Shown: in pieces, positions 52,667-60,670 of the stretch
How positions within the stretch are numbered: position 1 is the stretch's first letter
How the letters are laid out: each line of letters begins with the position of its first letter
Assembly: GCF_016899425.1 (NCBI RefSeq)
Contig: NZ_CP045995.1
Span: 2,108,001-2,172,000 of the forward strand
Reading direction: 5' to 3'
DNA: 64,000 nucleotides
Origin: Burkholderia sp. MS389
GTDB lineage: Bacteria; Pseudomonadota; Gammaproteobacteria; Burkholderiales; Burkholderiaceae
Translations under genes and position numbers: made by a program
The notes under the pieces: generated by a model
The model's input: the letters and a program-made list of their open reading frames with translations, nothing else
What the model was told of the DNA's origin: nothing
The model's database searches: none

Positions 52667-54310
52667 TTACAGCGCCATGTCGGTCGACGCCTTCGCCGGG
52701 CGGGCCGGTGCGGCGCCGGTGGCCTGCGACGGCACGCCGAGGTCGATCTTCGGCGGCGGCGACAGTTGCAGCACGTCGGCGGTGTACGTCCATTCCTCGA
52801 CGACCTTCGCCGGGCTGTCGTTCAGCTTGGTGCCGTAGCTCGGCACGATCTGGCGAATCTTCTGCTGCCACTCGGGCGTCGCGACCTTGTCCTTGAACAC
52901 CTTCTTCATCAGGTTCAGCATGATCGGCGCGGCCGTCGACGCACCCGGCGACGCGCCGAGCAGGCCCGCGATGCTGCCGTCCTGCGATGCGACGATCTCG
53001 GTGCCGAGCTTCAGCACGCCACCCTTGACCGGGTCGCGCTTGATGATCTGCACGCGCTGGCCGGCCTGCCACAGGCGCCAGTCTTCCTTCTTCGCGTTCG
53101 GGAAGTATTCCTTCAGCGCGTTGAAGCGGTCGTCGTCGGTCAGCATCAACTGGCCGGCGAGGTACTGCACCAGCGGGAATTCGTCGACGCCCACGCGCAT
53201 CATCGGCGCGACGTTGTGCAGGTTGGTGCTCTTCGCGAGGTCGAAATACGAGCCGTTCTTCAGGAACTTGGTCGAGAACGTCGCGAACGGCCCGAACAGG
53301 ATGATCTTCTTGCCGTCGATAATTCGCGTGTCGAGGTGCGGCACCGACATCGGCGGCGAGCCGACCGACGCCTTGCCGTAGGCCTTCGCGAGGTGCTGCT
53401 TCACGACTTCGGGGTTGTCGGTCACGAGGAACGAGCCGCCGACCGGGAACGCGCCGTAGTCCTTCGCTTCGGGGATGCCCGACGCCTGCAGCAGATGCAG
53501 CGCACCGCCGCCCGCGCCGATGAACACGAACTTCGCGTCGACCGACTGCGCCGGTTCGTCGGAATGCAGCTTGACCCACGACACGTGCCACGTGCCGTCG
53601 GCGTTGCGCGAGATCTCGCGCACTTCGCTCGACAGCGACAGCGTGAAGTTCGGCTGCGTCTTCAGGTAGCCGACGAACTGGCGCGTGATCTCGCCGAAGT
53701 TCACGTCGGTGCCGATCGGCGTCCACGTCGCGGCCACCTTCTGGCTGCGGTCGCGACCTTCCATCATCAGCGGCACCCATTGCTTGATCTGGTCGTAGTC
53801 TTCCGAATACTGCATCCCGCGGAACAGCGGGCTCGCCTGCAGTGCTTCGTAGCGCTTCTTCAGGAAGCGGACGTTGTCGTCGCCCCACACGAAGCTCATG
53901 TGCGGCGTCGAGTTGATGAACGAGTGCGGGTTCTTCAGCACGCCTTGCTTCACCTGCCAGGCCCAGAACTGACGCGAGATCTGGAACGATTCGTTGATCT
54001 CGATCGCCTTCGAGATGTCGACCTTGCCGTCCGCCTTCTCCGGCGTGTAGTTCAGCTCGGCGAGCGCCGAATGGCCGGTGCCGGCGTTGTTCCAGCCGTT
54101 CGAGCTTTCCAGAGCGACGCCGTCGAGGCGCTCGACCATCGTCATCGACCAGTCGGGCTGGAGTTCGTGCAGCCAGACGCCGAGCGTCGAGCTCATGATG
54201 CCGCCGCCCACCAGCAGGACATCGACCTTCTTCGTATCGGCGGCGTGCGCGGACGTTGTCGCGATGCACAGCGCGAGCGCCGACAGTATTACCCGTAACG
54301 TTTTGATCAC
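52667..54310 (-). CDS. mqo: Malate:quinone oxidoreductase with signal peptide
   Basis: 547 residues from GTG 54310, preceded by AAGGGA. It oxidises malate to oxaloacetate and passes electrons to quinone. The FAD loop is VLLVGGGIMSSTLG; family segments include NAGTGHSALAELNYTP, FVFIGAGGGALHLLQ and FGPFATFSTKFLKNGS. Unusually a 23-residue signal-like sequence (VIKTLRVILSALALCIA, ending SAHAAD) precedes the enzyme, so export or membrane anchoring is predicted. A terminator follows and a long palindrome lies upstream. Confidence 0.92.
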   Translation of the reverse strand: MIKTLRVILSALALCIATTSAHAADTKKVDVLLVGGGIMSSTLGVWLHELQPDWSMTMVERLDGVALESSNGWNNAGTGHSALAELNYTPEKADGKVDISKAIEINESFQISRQFWAWQVKQGVLKNPHSFINSTPHMSFVWGDDNVRFLKKRYEALQASPLFRGMQYSEDYDQIKQWVPLMMEGRDRSQKVAATWTPIGTDVNFGEITRQFVGYLKTQPNFTLSLSSEVREISRNADGTWHVSWVKLHSDEPAQSVDAKFVFIGAGGGALHLLQASGIPEAKDYGAFPVGGSFLVTDNPEVVKQHLAKAYGKASVGSPPMSVPHLDTRIIDGKKIILFGPFATFSTKFLKNGSYFDLAKSTNLHNVAPMMRVGVDEFPLVQYLAGQLMLTDDDRFNALKEYFPNAKKEDWRLWQAGQRVQIIKRDPVKGGVLKLGTEIVASQDGSIAGLLGASPGASTAAPIMLNLMKKVFKDKVATPEWQQKIRQIVPSYGTKLNDSPAKVVEEWTYTADVLQLSPPPKIDLGVPSQATGAAPARPAKASTDMAL

Positions 54311-54785
54311 AGCAGATCCCTTTTTCAACTTGGATGCATCGGTTTGCCATGCCGCCCGGCGTGCGGTTCCGTTGCGCCGAAACACGGGTCCGGAGATCCG
54401 GATCGCGAATCCGGAATTCCGGACCGGCGCTGCGCGCCGTTGCATTTGCGCACGCGAAGCCATTCGGAAGGACACCTTCGGATCGGCTTCCCGAGAGCAG
54501 GCAAGCGCCTGCGTCGCGACGGTGTGCCACGCGCCGGGGCTCTGGCGGCAAGCCTGAGCGGACGGCGCTTCAGGCTGCGTTGACCGAGGCCGCGCGCGAC
54601 GCGTTTTGCGGGGGCGGGGTGGCAAGGGGCGCGTAATATAACCGAACTCGGACAATGTGTCGCAGACGACGAATATCCCTGTTTTCGTGGGGTTTTTTGT
54701 GCGTCCGGGTTTCCGGAATGACGGTGCGCGACGCGGGAAAATCGATGCGGATCAGCAGGGCGGAATGGGTGTGATGGACATGCTG
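54311..54785. promoter_or_regulatory. mqo upstream region with a 39-base palindrome
   Basis: Bases 54387-54425 form a nested near-perfect palindrome: GGTCCGGA pairs with TCCGGACC and inside it CCGGAT with ATCCGG around CGCGA. It is 77 bases before the mqo start. It could be an operator or RNA hairpin. No gene is supported in the gap. Confidence 0.5.
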
Positions 54786-54851
54786 CTACACCGGGACGAA
54801 TACGCAGGCCATCGCGGCGGCAAACGACGCGGCGGGAGAGTAACGTTTCAT
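54786..54851 (-). CDS. Candidate 21-residue hydrophobic peptide after mscS
   Basis: ATG 54851 lies seven bases after the mscS stop, with AAGGACCCG as ribosome site. The frame encodes MKRYSPAASF and a short Ala-rich hydrophobic core and stops with TAG at 54786. It could be a tiny membrane protein or the signal-peptide remnant of a lost gene. Confidence 0.35.
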   Translation of the reverse strand: MKRYSPAASFAAAMACVFVPV

Positions 54852-54858
54852 CGGGTCC

Positions 54859-55728
54859 TTACGAAACGCGCACGCGCGCATCGTCCGCACGGCGCTCCGC
54901 ATCGTGCACGATATGCAATTCCCGCGTGCGGATCGGCAGCGCGCAGTCCGCATCGGCGAGCGTCTTGCGGACCTGGCGCGCGAGGCGCCAGCGCAGCGCC
55001 CAGAACGTGTCGGTATGCGTCCACACGCGCATGTTCGCGACGGCGGTGCTGTCGTCGAAGCGCATCACCATCACGTCCGGCGCGGGGTCCTCCAGCACGT
55101 CGGGATCGGCCGCGGCCAGCGCACGCAGCGCTTCGAGCGCGCGCTCGATATCGTCATGCACGGACACTTCCACTTCGAGATCGAGGCGGCGCGTCGGGTT
55201 GCGCGTGTAGTTGCGGATCGCGCTGCCCCACAGCGCGCTGTTCGGCACGTATTCGCAGATGCCGTCCGGCTTCGTGAGGCGCGTCATGAAGAGCCCGACC
55301 TCGTCGACGGTGCCCGCGACGCCCGAGCCGCCGTCGATGTAGTCGCCGACCTTGAACGGCCGCAGCAGCAGAAGCATGATGCCGGCGGCGATGTTCTGCA
55401 TCGTGCCTTGCAGCGCGAGCCCGATGGCGAGGCCGGCCGCGCCGAGCACCGCGACGATGCTCGCGGTTTCGATGCCGAGTTGCGACAGCGCGCCGACGAT
55501 CGCGACGATGCGGATGCCCCACACCGCGACGTCGCAGAGGATCGGCCGCAGCGTGTCGTCGACGCGCTCCTTGTTCGAGAGCAGCCGGTTCAGCCAGTTG
55601 CCGACGCGCTTCGACAGCCACCAGCCTGCTACGAGCAGCGCCAGGCCGGCGGACAGCTTGATGGAGAGGGTGGACAACGCGTTCCACAGGAACGTCCAGC
55701 GTTCCGGATGAAGATGATCGAGAAACAT
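54859..55728 (-). CDS. Small-conductance mechanosensitive channel (MscS family)
   Basis: 289 residues from ATG 55728, the size of E. coli MscS. Three membrane helices precede the pore-lining helix, which is rich in Gly and Ala (VLGAAGLAIGLALQGTMQNIAAGIMLLLLRPF), then the beta domain (VGDYIDGGSGVAGTVDEVGLFMT, VPNSALWGSAIRNYT) and the cytoplasmic cage. It releases osmolytes on hypo-osmotic shock. An AT-rich area at 55840-55880 is the likely promoter region shared with the divergent M23 gene. Confidence 0.92.
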   Translation of the reverse strand: MFLDHLHPERWTFLWNALSTLSIKLSAGLALLVAGWWLSKRVGNWLNRLLSNKERVDDTLRPILCDVAVWGIRIVAIVGALSQLGIETASIVAVLGAAGLAIGLALQGTMQNIAAGIMLLLLRPFKVGDYIDGGSGVAGTVDEVGLFMTRLTKPDGICEYVPNSALWGSAIRNYTRNPTRRLDLEVEVSVHDDIERALEALRALAAADPDVLEDPAPDVMVMRFDDSTAVANMRVWTHTDTFWALRWRLARQVRKTLADADCALPIRTRELHIVHDAERRADDARVRVS

Positions 55729-56005
55729 GACGGGATTCCGGTTTTGAACACACAGTGCGCGGCGCGTGTCGCGCGCCGGCAGCCCTCGACTGTACACGGC
55801 GGCGTGGGCTTCGCGCGATGCGCGGCGACCGGTTGCGTCGATTTAGTACGAGTATTAATCATCTTTTCAAGAAAATAAGACAAGTCCTATTTAGCCGTTT
55901 CGACCACGCCGATACACTCGCTTTCGAGTAGCCGGATCGCGACGATCGTTCCTCTGCGATGCCCGGTTTTTTCCCGATTTTCATTGAATAGCGAGTGACG
56001 ACGTC

Positions 56006-57376
56006 ATGCGGTCAGACCTGCGTTTCCGTGTCGCACGCGAGCAAGGTCAACCCGCGCCGCGCGGCGTTCTCCGTTTCCCGATGGGCCGCGCGTTACTGCG
56101 CGGCATCGTCGCGGCGGCCTGCGTGGCCGGCGCACAGGGCGCGGCAGCGCAGGCGTTTCACGACGCCGCGCAGCTCGCGCCCGCGACGGCGGAAACCACC
56201 GACCTTGACGACGTGCCTTTCTTCAATGCCGCCCGCACGACGTGGGGCGGCCTGCATGCATCGTCCGCGCCGCTCGACGTCGCATACGTGTCGCCCGCGT
56301 TGAACGTGTCGACCGGCGCCGGGCGCGGCGATCCGGTGGCGCGCTTCGGCGCCTGCGTCGCGTATCGCGTGCTGTGCGAGACCGCGCGCGATGCGGTCGA
56401 ACGCGGCTATGCGTCGCGGTTCCATTACGGGCTGGCGTCGGCGCTGCCCGCGACGGGCGCGCAGCCGGCGTTCGCGCGAGGCGCGGTCGATCTGGCATCC
56501 GCCGAGCCGTTCACGCTCGCGCAGCCGGATCGCGGCACGCGCGCCGGCGCGATCGTCGGCAGCCTGCGCGCGTCGCTGGCGCGCGCCGATCTGCCGACCG
56601 GCGTCGCCGAGCAGATCGTCCGCATGCTGGCCGGGCGCGTCGATCCGAAGCAGCGCGGCGCGCATGGCGATACGTTCCGCGTGGCATTCGAGCCCGACCA
56701 CGACGCAGTGCGGCCGGGCCGCGCACGCGTGACGGCGCTCGACGTCCGCTTTCGTGGGCAGCGCGTCGCGGCCGTGTGGTTCGCGCCGCAGGCCGGCTCG
56801 CCGGGCGCCTATTACGAACTCGACGGCATGCCGCTTGCCGGCACGCGCTTCGCGATGCCGGTCGCCGCGACGCGCATCAGCTCGCAATTCGGCACGCGCG
56901 TGCATCCGGTGAGCGGGGCGCGTCACGTGCATTCGGGCGTCGATCTCGCGGCGCCCGCAGGCCGCGCCGTGCATGCGTCGGAGCGCGGCGTCGTGACGTT
57001 CATCGGCACCGAGCCGAACGGCTACGGCAAGTACGTGGTGATTGGGCATGACGGCGGCTATGCGTCGTACTACGCGCACCTGTCGGCGTTCGAGCCGACG
57101 CTGCGCACCGGCGCGCGCGTCGTGCGCGGTCAACGCGTCGGCGCGGTCGGCAGCACGGGCACGGCGACCGGCCCGCATCTGCACTTCGAGGTTCGCCGGC
57201 ATGCCCGCCTCGTCGATCCAATCGAACTCGTGCATGCAGCCAAGGCGGCGAAACTGAAGGGCGCGCAGCGCGTGGCGTTCAACCGCGTGGCGCGTGACGC
57301 GCGCACTCAATTGGCGTCGGCCGCGTTCGCGCAGCCCGTGGCGATGTCGACGGCTGTCGCGCCGCAGGCGGGGTGA
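56006..57376 (+). CDS. M23-family peptidoglycan metallopeptidase
   Basis: 456 residues. A signal peptide (about 28-48, ending AAAQAF) follows a basic N-terminus. The N-terminal half resembles the inhibitory domains of periplasmic M23 enzymes. The catalytic LytM domain at about 295-405 has the zinc ligands HSGVDLAAP (H and D) and GPHLHFEVRR (HxH), and the conserved YASYYAHLS. It would hydrolyse cross-links or serve in cell separation. The start could lie at the second Met (residue 26). Convergent with the lectin operon. Confidence 0.88.
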   Translation: MRSDLRFRVAREQGQPAPRGVLRFPMGRALLRGIVAAACVAGAQGAAAQAFHDAAQLAPATAETTDLDDVPFFNAARTTWGGLHASSAPLDVAYVSPALNVSTGAGRGDPVARFGACVAYRVLCETARDAVERGYASRFHYGLASALPATGAQPAFARGAVDLASAEPFTLAQPDRGTRAGAIVGSLRASLARADLPTGVAEQIVRMLAGRVDPKQRGAHGDTFRVAFEPDHDAVRPGRARVTALDVRFRGQRVAAVWFAPQAGSPGAYYELDGMPLAGTRFAMPVAATRISSQFGTRVHPVSGARHVHSGVDLAAPAGRAVHASERGVVTFIGTEPNGYGKYVVIGHDGGYASYYAHLSAFEPTLRTGARVVRGQRVGAVGSTGTATGPHLHFEVRRHARLVDPIELVHAAKAAKLKGAQRVAFNRVARDARTQLASAAFAQPVAMSTAVAPQAG

Positions 57377-57466
57377 TCGGTGCGGGGCTGCGCTTGCAGA
57401 GGGCCGAGGCACACCGGCCAATCGCCACGCCGGGCGGCGTGGCGACGACCGTCAGGCTCCTGCGGT

Positions 57467-58201
57467 TCAACCCAGCGGCCAGTTCAGGATCGCGATGCCG
57501 TCGTTGTAGTCGCCGTCGCCGCCATCTTCCGAGCCGACCAGCCCGAAGTAGGTCTTCTTGAAGATATCGACCTGACGCGAGCCGATCTTCGACGGCTTGC
57601 CGTTCGCCGTCACGACCACGCGAACCTTCCCCTTGCCCGAGTTCACGATCTGCGTGTTCAGGTTCGCGTCCTGCGTGCCGGCGCCCTGGAACGTCGCGGC
57701 CGGTTTCGGGTTGTCGTCGACGAAGACCTCGATCGTCTGCTGCGCGGACGAATTGACCAGCGCGGTCACGCCGAACGCGATGTTCGGCGGCAGGTTGAAG
57801 ACGCCGTCGCGTTCGCCGCCGCCGGTCGGCACGGGCTCCGGCTGCACGGGTTGCGGCGTCGCTTTCGAGAAGTAATTGACCACCGCGCCGACGCCGAACT
57901 TCGCCGCGGCGCCGGGCAACACGCCCGGCGCGCCGGCCCACGTCACCGTGCACGCGACGACCTGCCCGGCCGCATCGGTTTTCACCTTGTTCTGCCAGCT
58001 GCCGACGTCGAAGCTGTACGGGATCGTCGCGATATCGACGAATACGTCGTACTGCGGCAGTTTCTCGACGAGCTGCGTGGTCATGAACTGACGCATCCGG
58101 TCGAGCACGGCCTGATCGCCGCTGGCCTGCACGGCGGTGGCGTCGTTGCCCGCGAGTTGCAGCAGTGCGTACAGATCGTCGTGGGTAAAGGGTTGTGACA
58201 T
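57467..58201 (-). CDS. bclB: BC2L-B-type calcium-dependent lectin
   Basis: 244 residues from ATG 58201 (GAGGACG upstream). The C-terminal domain (about 128-244) is PA-IIL-like: VFNLPPNIAFGVTAL, NSGKGKVRVVV and the calcium/sugar loop GSEDGGDGDYNDG, ending WPLG, whose terminal glycine carboxylate binds calcium in the family. The N-terminal domain (1-115) is distinct and of unknown specificity. It is the third gene of a leftward operon bclA-bclC-bclB. No classical signal peptide is present; surface appearance of related lectins is by an unresolved route. Confidence 0.92.
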   Translation of the reverse strand: MSQPFTHDDLYALLQLAGNDATAVQASGDQAVLDRMRQFMTTQLVEKLPQYDVFVDIATIPYSFDVGSWQNKVKTDAAGQVVACTVTWAGAPGVLPGAAAKFGVGAVVNYFSKATPQPVQPEPVPTGGGERDGVFNLPPNIAFGVTALVNSSAQQTIEVFVDDNPKPAATFQGAGTQDANLNTQIVNSGKGKVRVVVTANGKPSKIGSRQVDIFKKTYFGLVGSEDGGDGDYNDGIAILNWPLG

Positions 58202-58376
58202 GTCGTCCTCGTGTTGATGGAAAGTCTCGCGCCGCGCGGCCGGTGAACGGATTGCACCGGGCCGCGCGCGGCGCCGAGCGTGGAACGTGGGACTGCAAAT
58301 GACTGCTCGAACGATTCGCAATGCAGGGCGGGCCGGTCGCCGTTGCGATGTTTCGCGACCGCCGCCGCTCAGCCGC

Positions 58377-59198
58377 TCAGCCGAGCGGCCAGTTCAGGAA
58401 CACGATGCCGTCGTTGTAGTCGTCGTCGGCACCGTCTTCCGAGCCGACGATCCCGAAGTACGACTTCTTGAAAATGTCGACCTGCCGCGAGCCCAGGCGC
58501 GACGGCTTGCCGTTCGCCATCACGATCACGCGCACGCGGCCCTTGCCGGAGTCGAGCACCTTCGTGCCGAGGTTCTGGTCCTGCACGCCGGCGCCCTTGA
58601 ACGTCGCCGCGGGTTTCGGGTCGTCGTCGATGTAGATGTCGATCGTCTGGTCGTTCGCCGCGTTGGTGAGCGCGGTGACGCCGAACTTGATGTTCGGCGG
58701 GAGGTTGAACGTGCCGTCACGTTCGCCGCCGCCGCCGATGTTGCCCGATCCGCCGCCACCGGTTTCGCCGCCCTGATTGCCGCCGCCTTGCGACGACGAC
58801 TGCGCGGCCGTTTCCCCGATCGCGGACAGGCTCGCGTACGAATCGATATGCATCGCGCTGCCGCGCACGCTTTTCCACTGGCCCTTCACGAACGTGACGC
58901 CGCTGCCGACGTCGATCGTCGCGACGAGCGTGAACGGCATGCGCCCGGTGCTTTCGGGCACCTTCGACGAATAGGTGAAGCAGCCGTCCGCGACGACGCC
59001 CTTGTCGGTCGCGATCGCGAAATAGATGCCGGGGAAGTTGTTGCCGGTCGCGTAAGGCGTCGGCACGTTGAGGGTGACCTGCAGTTTCCCGTCGCGAATC
59101 CCGGCCTTCGCGATGTCGATATACAGGCCCGGGATGTCGACGTAACTTTCCGACGTCGCGACGGGCGCGCTGACGATCGAAGCGGAAAGAAGCGGCAT
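58377..59198 (-). CDS. bclC: BC2L-C-type superlectin
   Basis: 273 residues from ATG 59198 (GGAGACATCC upstream). Residues 1-130 match the TNF-like fucose-binding trimeric domain of BC2L-C (SYVDIPGLYIDIAKAG, FPGIYFAIATD). A Gly/Ser/Gln-rich linker covers about 132-158. The C-terminal PA-IIL-like domain has NLPPNIKFGVTAL, SGKGRVRVIV and GSEDGADDDYNDG, ending WPLG, for mannose-type sugars with two calcium ions. The protein can cross-link fucosylated and mannosylated glycans. Genes: 123 bases after bclA, 175 before bclB. Confidence 0.94.
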   Translation of the reverse strand: MPLLSASIVSAPVATSESYVDIPGLYIDIAKAGIRDGKLQVTLNVPTPYATGNNFPGIYFAIATDKGVVADGCFTYSSKVPESTGRMPFTLVATIDVGSGVTFVKGQWKSVRGSAMHIDSYASLSAIGETAAQSSSQGGGNQGGETGGGGSGNIGGGGERDGTFNLPPNIKFGVTALTNAANDQTIDIYIDDDPKPAATFKGAGVQDQNLGTKVLDSGKGRVRVIVMANGKPSRLGSRQVDIFKKSYFGIVGSEDGADDDYNDGIVFLNWPLG

Positions 59199-59321
59199 GG
59201 ATGTCTCCGGTGATGAGGCGGTTTGTTCTGGATGGGGCGCGAGGGTCCGCGGAACCCGGCGCAAACCCGCCGGCCGCCATGGAAGCGGCCGGCAGCGGGC
59301 GACCGTCGATCGCGCGTCAGG

Positions 59322-59711
59322 TCAGCCGATCGGCCACTGGAGCACGACGATTCCGTCGTTGTAGTCGCTGTCGTGGCCGTCTTCCGACACGACGATCCCG
59401 AAGTTGACCGTGAACGGCGAGCCGTCCGATTTCTTGCCGTTGATCGGCGCGAGGCGCGCGTCGGTCGCCGACTTCTTGCCGTTCACCGACACTTCGAAAC
59501 GGATCTTGCCGTTGCCGGAATTCAGCGTGGCTTCACGCGGGCCGTCGCGCGTCGTCAGCTTGTGATACGCGGCGGGTTCCTGGCTGTCGCCGATAAACAG
59601 CTTGATGTGCTGTTGCTCGGCTGCATTCGCGAAGAAAATCGCGCGGAAATCGGTATTCGGCGGAATCGAAAACTCGCCGGCGCGATTGGATGACGTTTGA
59701 GAGTCGGCCAT
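59322..59711 (-). CDS. bclA: BC2L-A-type mannose-specific lectin
   Basis: 129 residues from ATG 59711, with a perfect AGGAGG seven bases ahead; an upstream in-frame start is not needed. It is a single PA-IIL-like domain: FSIPPNTDFRAIFFAN, ATLNSGNGKIRFEVSVNG and SEDGHDSDYNDG, ending WPIG. Two calcium ions and mannose-type sugars are bound at that loop. First gene of the operon. In B. cenocepacia this operon is quorum-sensing regulated; a clear lux/cep box was not seen in the upstream AT-rich region. Confidence 0.94.
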   Translation of the reverse strand: MADSQTSSNRAGEFSIPPNTDFRAIFFANAAEQQHIKLFIGDSQEPAAYHKLTTRDGPREATLNSGNGKIRFEVSVNGKKSATDARLAPINGKKSDGSPFTVNFGIVVSEDGHDSDYNDGIVVLQWPIG

Positions 59712-60295
59712 GCTTGCCTCCTGATAGGTATTGGATAAGGCGCGAGCCTTGTCGCGCAAACGTTTGCCGTTTGAAACGCGACGTACAAAGCATGGCGAAA
59801 AATAAATAAAAAAATATTCGGGCGAGAATGGTTATTGTTCATTAAATCGAAAGGCGGCGCTAATCGATTTACTGAAATGTGATTAATGAAGGGGATTTCG
59901 ATATATTCGATGAACTATATCGATGCGTGTATCGATTTCCTGAATGATGCGCGAGCGCGCAACGCGAAGCGAGAGAGGGGGGCGCAATCGGACTTCGGAG
60001 CAGACGCTCGGCGTTCGCATATGGCAGCGTTTCGTTTCAACATCGACATCTCGGTCGTGGCCGCGCCCACCGGCCACCGTCGAACGCCCGCGCCGAAGCC
60101 CGATCGCAAGGGAGGGGTGTGCGGCGACCGGCGAAGAGGATGGACCGACTCACTCCGAACATGAATAGGGCCTCACCGGCGCCGCACCCGTGAAGCATAT
60201 CGACGACGGACGCCGTCGGCTATCGGACGGGACTGATTCTGCGTCAACGCGCGTATCGCGGGATCGGGCGGGACGGAAGGCGCAGCCGTCCCCGG
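59712..60295. promoter_or_regulatory. AT-rich divergent regulatory region of bclA and leuA
   Basis: 584 bases without a supported gene. From 59770 to 59940 the sequence is strikingly AT-rich and carries two inverted repeats: TAAATCGA (59844-59851) with TCGATTTA (59865-59872), and TCGATATA (59898-59905) with TATATCGA (59916-59923). ATCGAT-like cores recur. They are likely regulator sites for the lectin operon. The right part (60000-60295) is GC-rich and featureless. Confidence 0.5.
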
Positions 60296-60325
60296 TTGAC
60301 AGCCGTGGTCACCCTGTGATTTGAT
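60296..60325 (+). promoter_or_regulatory. Putative promoter of the leuA leader
   Basis: TTGACA (60296-60301) is consensus; TTTGAT (60320-60325) matches four of six -10 bases at an 18-base spacing. Transcription would begin near 60332, at the leader ATG, so the leader peptide would be translated almost leaderless. Confidence 0.4.
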
Positions 60326-60332
60326 GCCGGCC

Positions 60333-60428
60333 ATGCACGCCGCCCAGTTCCTCTTCTCGCTACGACTACTAGCCCGCTTCTCCGGGCTGGGTCTGCGGCT
60401 GCGCGCTTTCCATCTGCTTCGTTCCTGA
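60333..60428 (+). CDS. leuL: Leucine-rich leader peptide of leuA
   Basis: A 31-codon ORF with nine leucines (about 30 percent). Residues 7-13 read LFSLRLL and residues 19-23 LGLRL; the end is HLLRS. Three of the leucines use CTA, a codon rarely seen in this GC-rich DNA (CTG and CTC dominate), two of them adjacent. Such codons sense charged tRNA-Leu. An ATG at 60324 would add three residues. A terminator hairpin follows 25 bases after the stop. The arrangement matches transcription attenuation of leucine biosynthesis. Leader peptides are not homologous across genera; the identification rests on composition and context. Confidence 0.75.
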   Translation: MHAAQFLFSLRLLARFSGLGLRLRAFHLLRS

Positions 60429-60452
60429 AGCGCCAGATTTTCCCCGCATCAC

Positions 60453-60497
60453 CGACCTGGCCCCGGTTGTCGACCGGCGCCTGAGTTCGTCTTTTTT
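60453..60497 (+). terminator. leuA attenuator terminator
   Basis: A long stem with inner CCGGT/ACCGG and outer GGC/GCC and CGA.C/G.TCG pairs spans 60453-60489, immediately followed by TCTTTTTT (60490-60497). It lies between the leader peptide and leuA. Leucine-dependent read-through is predicted. Confidence 0.65.
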
Positions 60498-60670
60498 CCG
60501 TCATCACTCCGCTCCGTCCCGGTCGCTCAACCGCCAAGGCCGTCGTTCGCCGTACCGCTTTGCCGTTGTGCCGTTTTCTTGCCGTTTTTACCGCTGCGCG
60601 CGCGGCCGGCTCTTGCCGCCGATGGCCGCCGCGCCGCGCTTCACCGACAAACAGACCGAGGACCGACATC

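Noticed and set aside
59886..60164. 92-codon rightward ORF in the bclA-leuA gap
   Set aside because: Composition shifts to Arg/Pro-rich noise after the first third and no ribosome site was found.
59712..60295. Canonical lux/cep box upstream of bclA
   Set aside because: I looked for a CTGTC...GACAG-like dyad and saw none; the inverted repeats present have a different ATCGA-based sequence.
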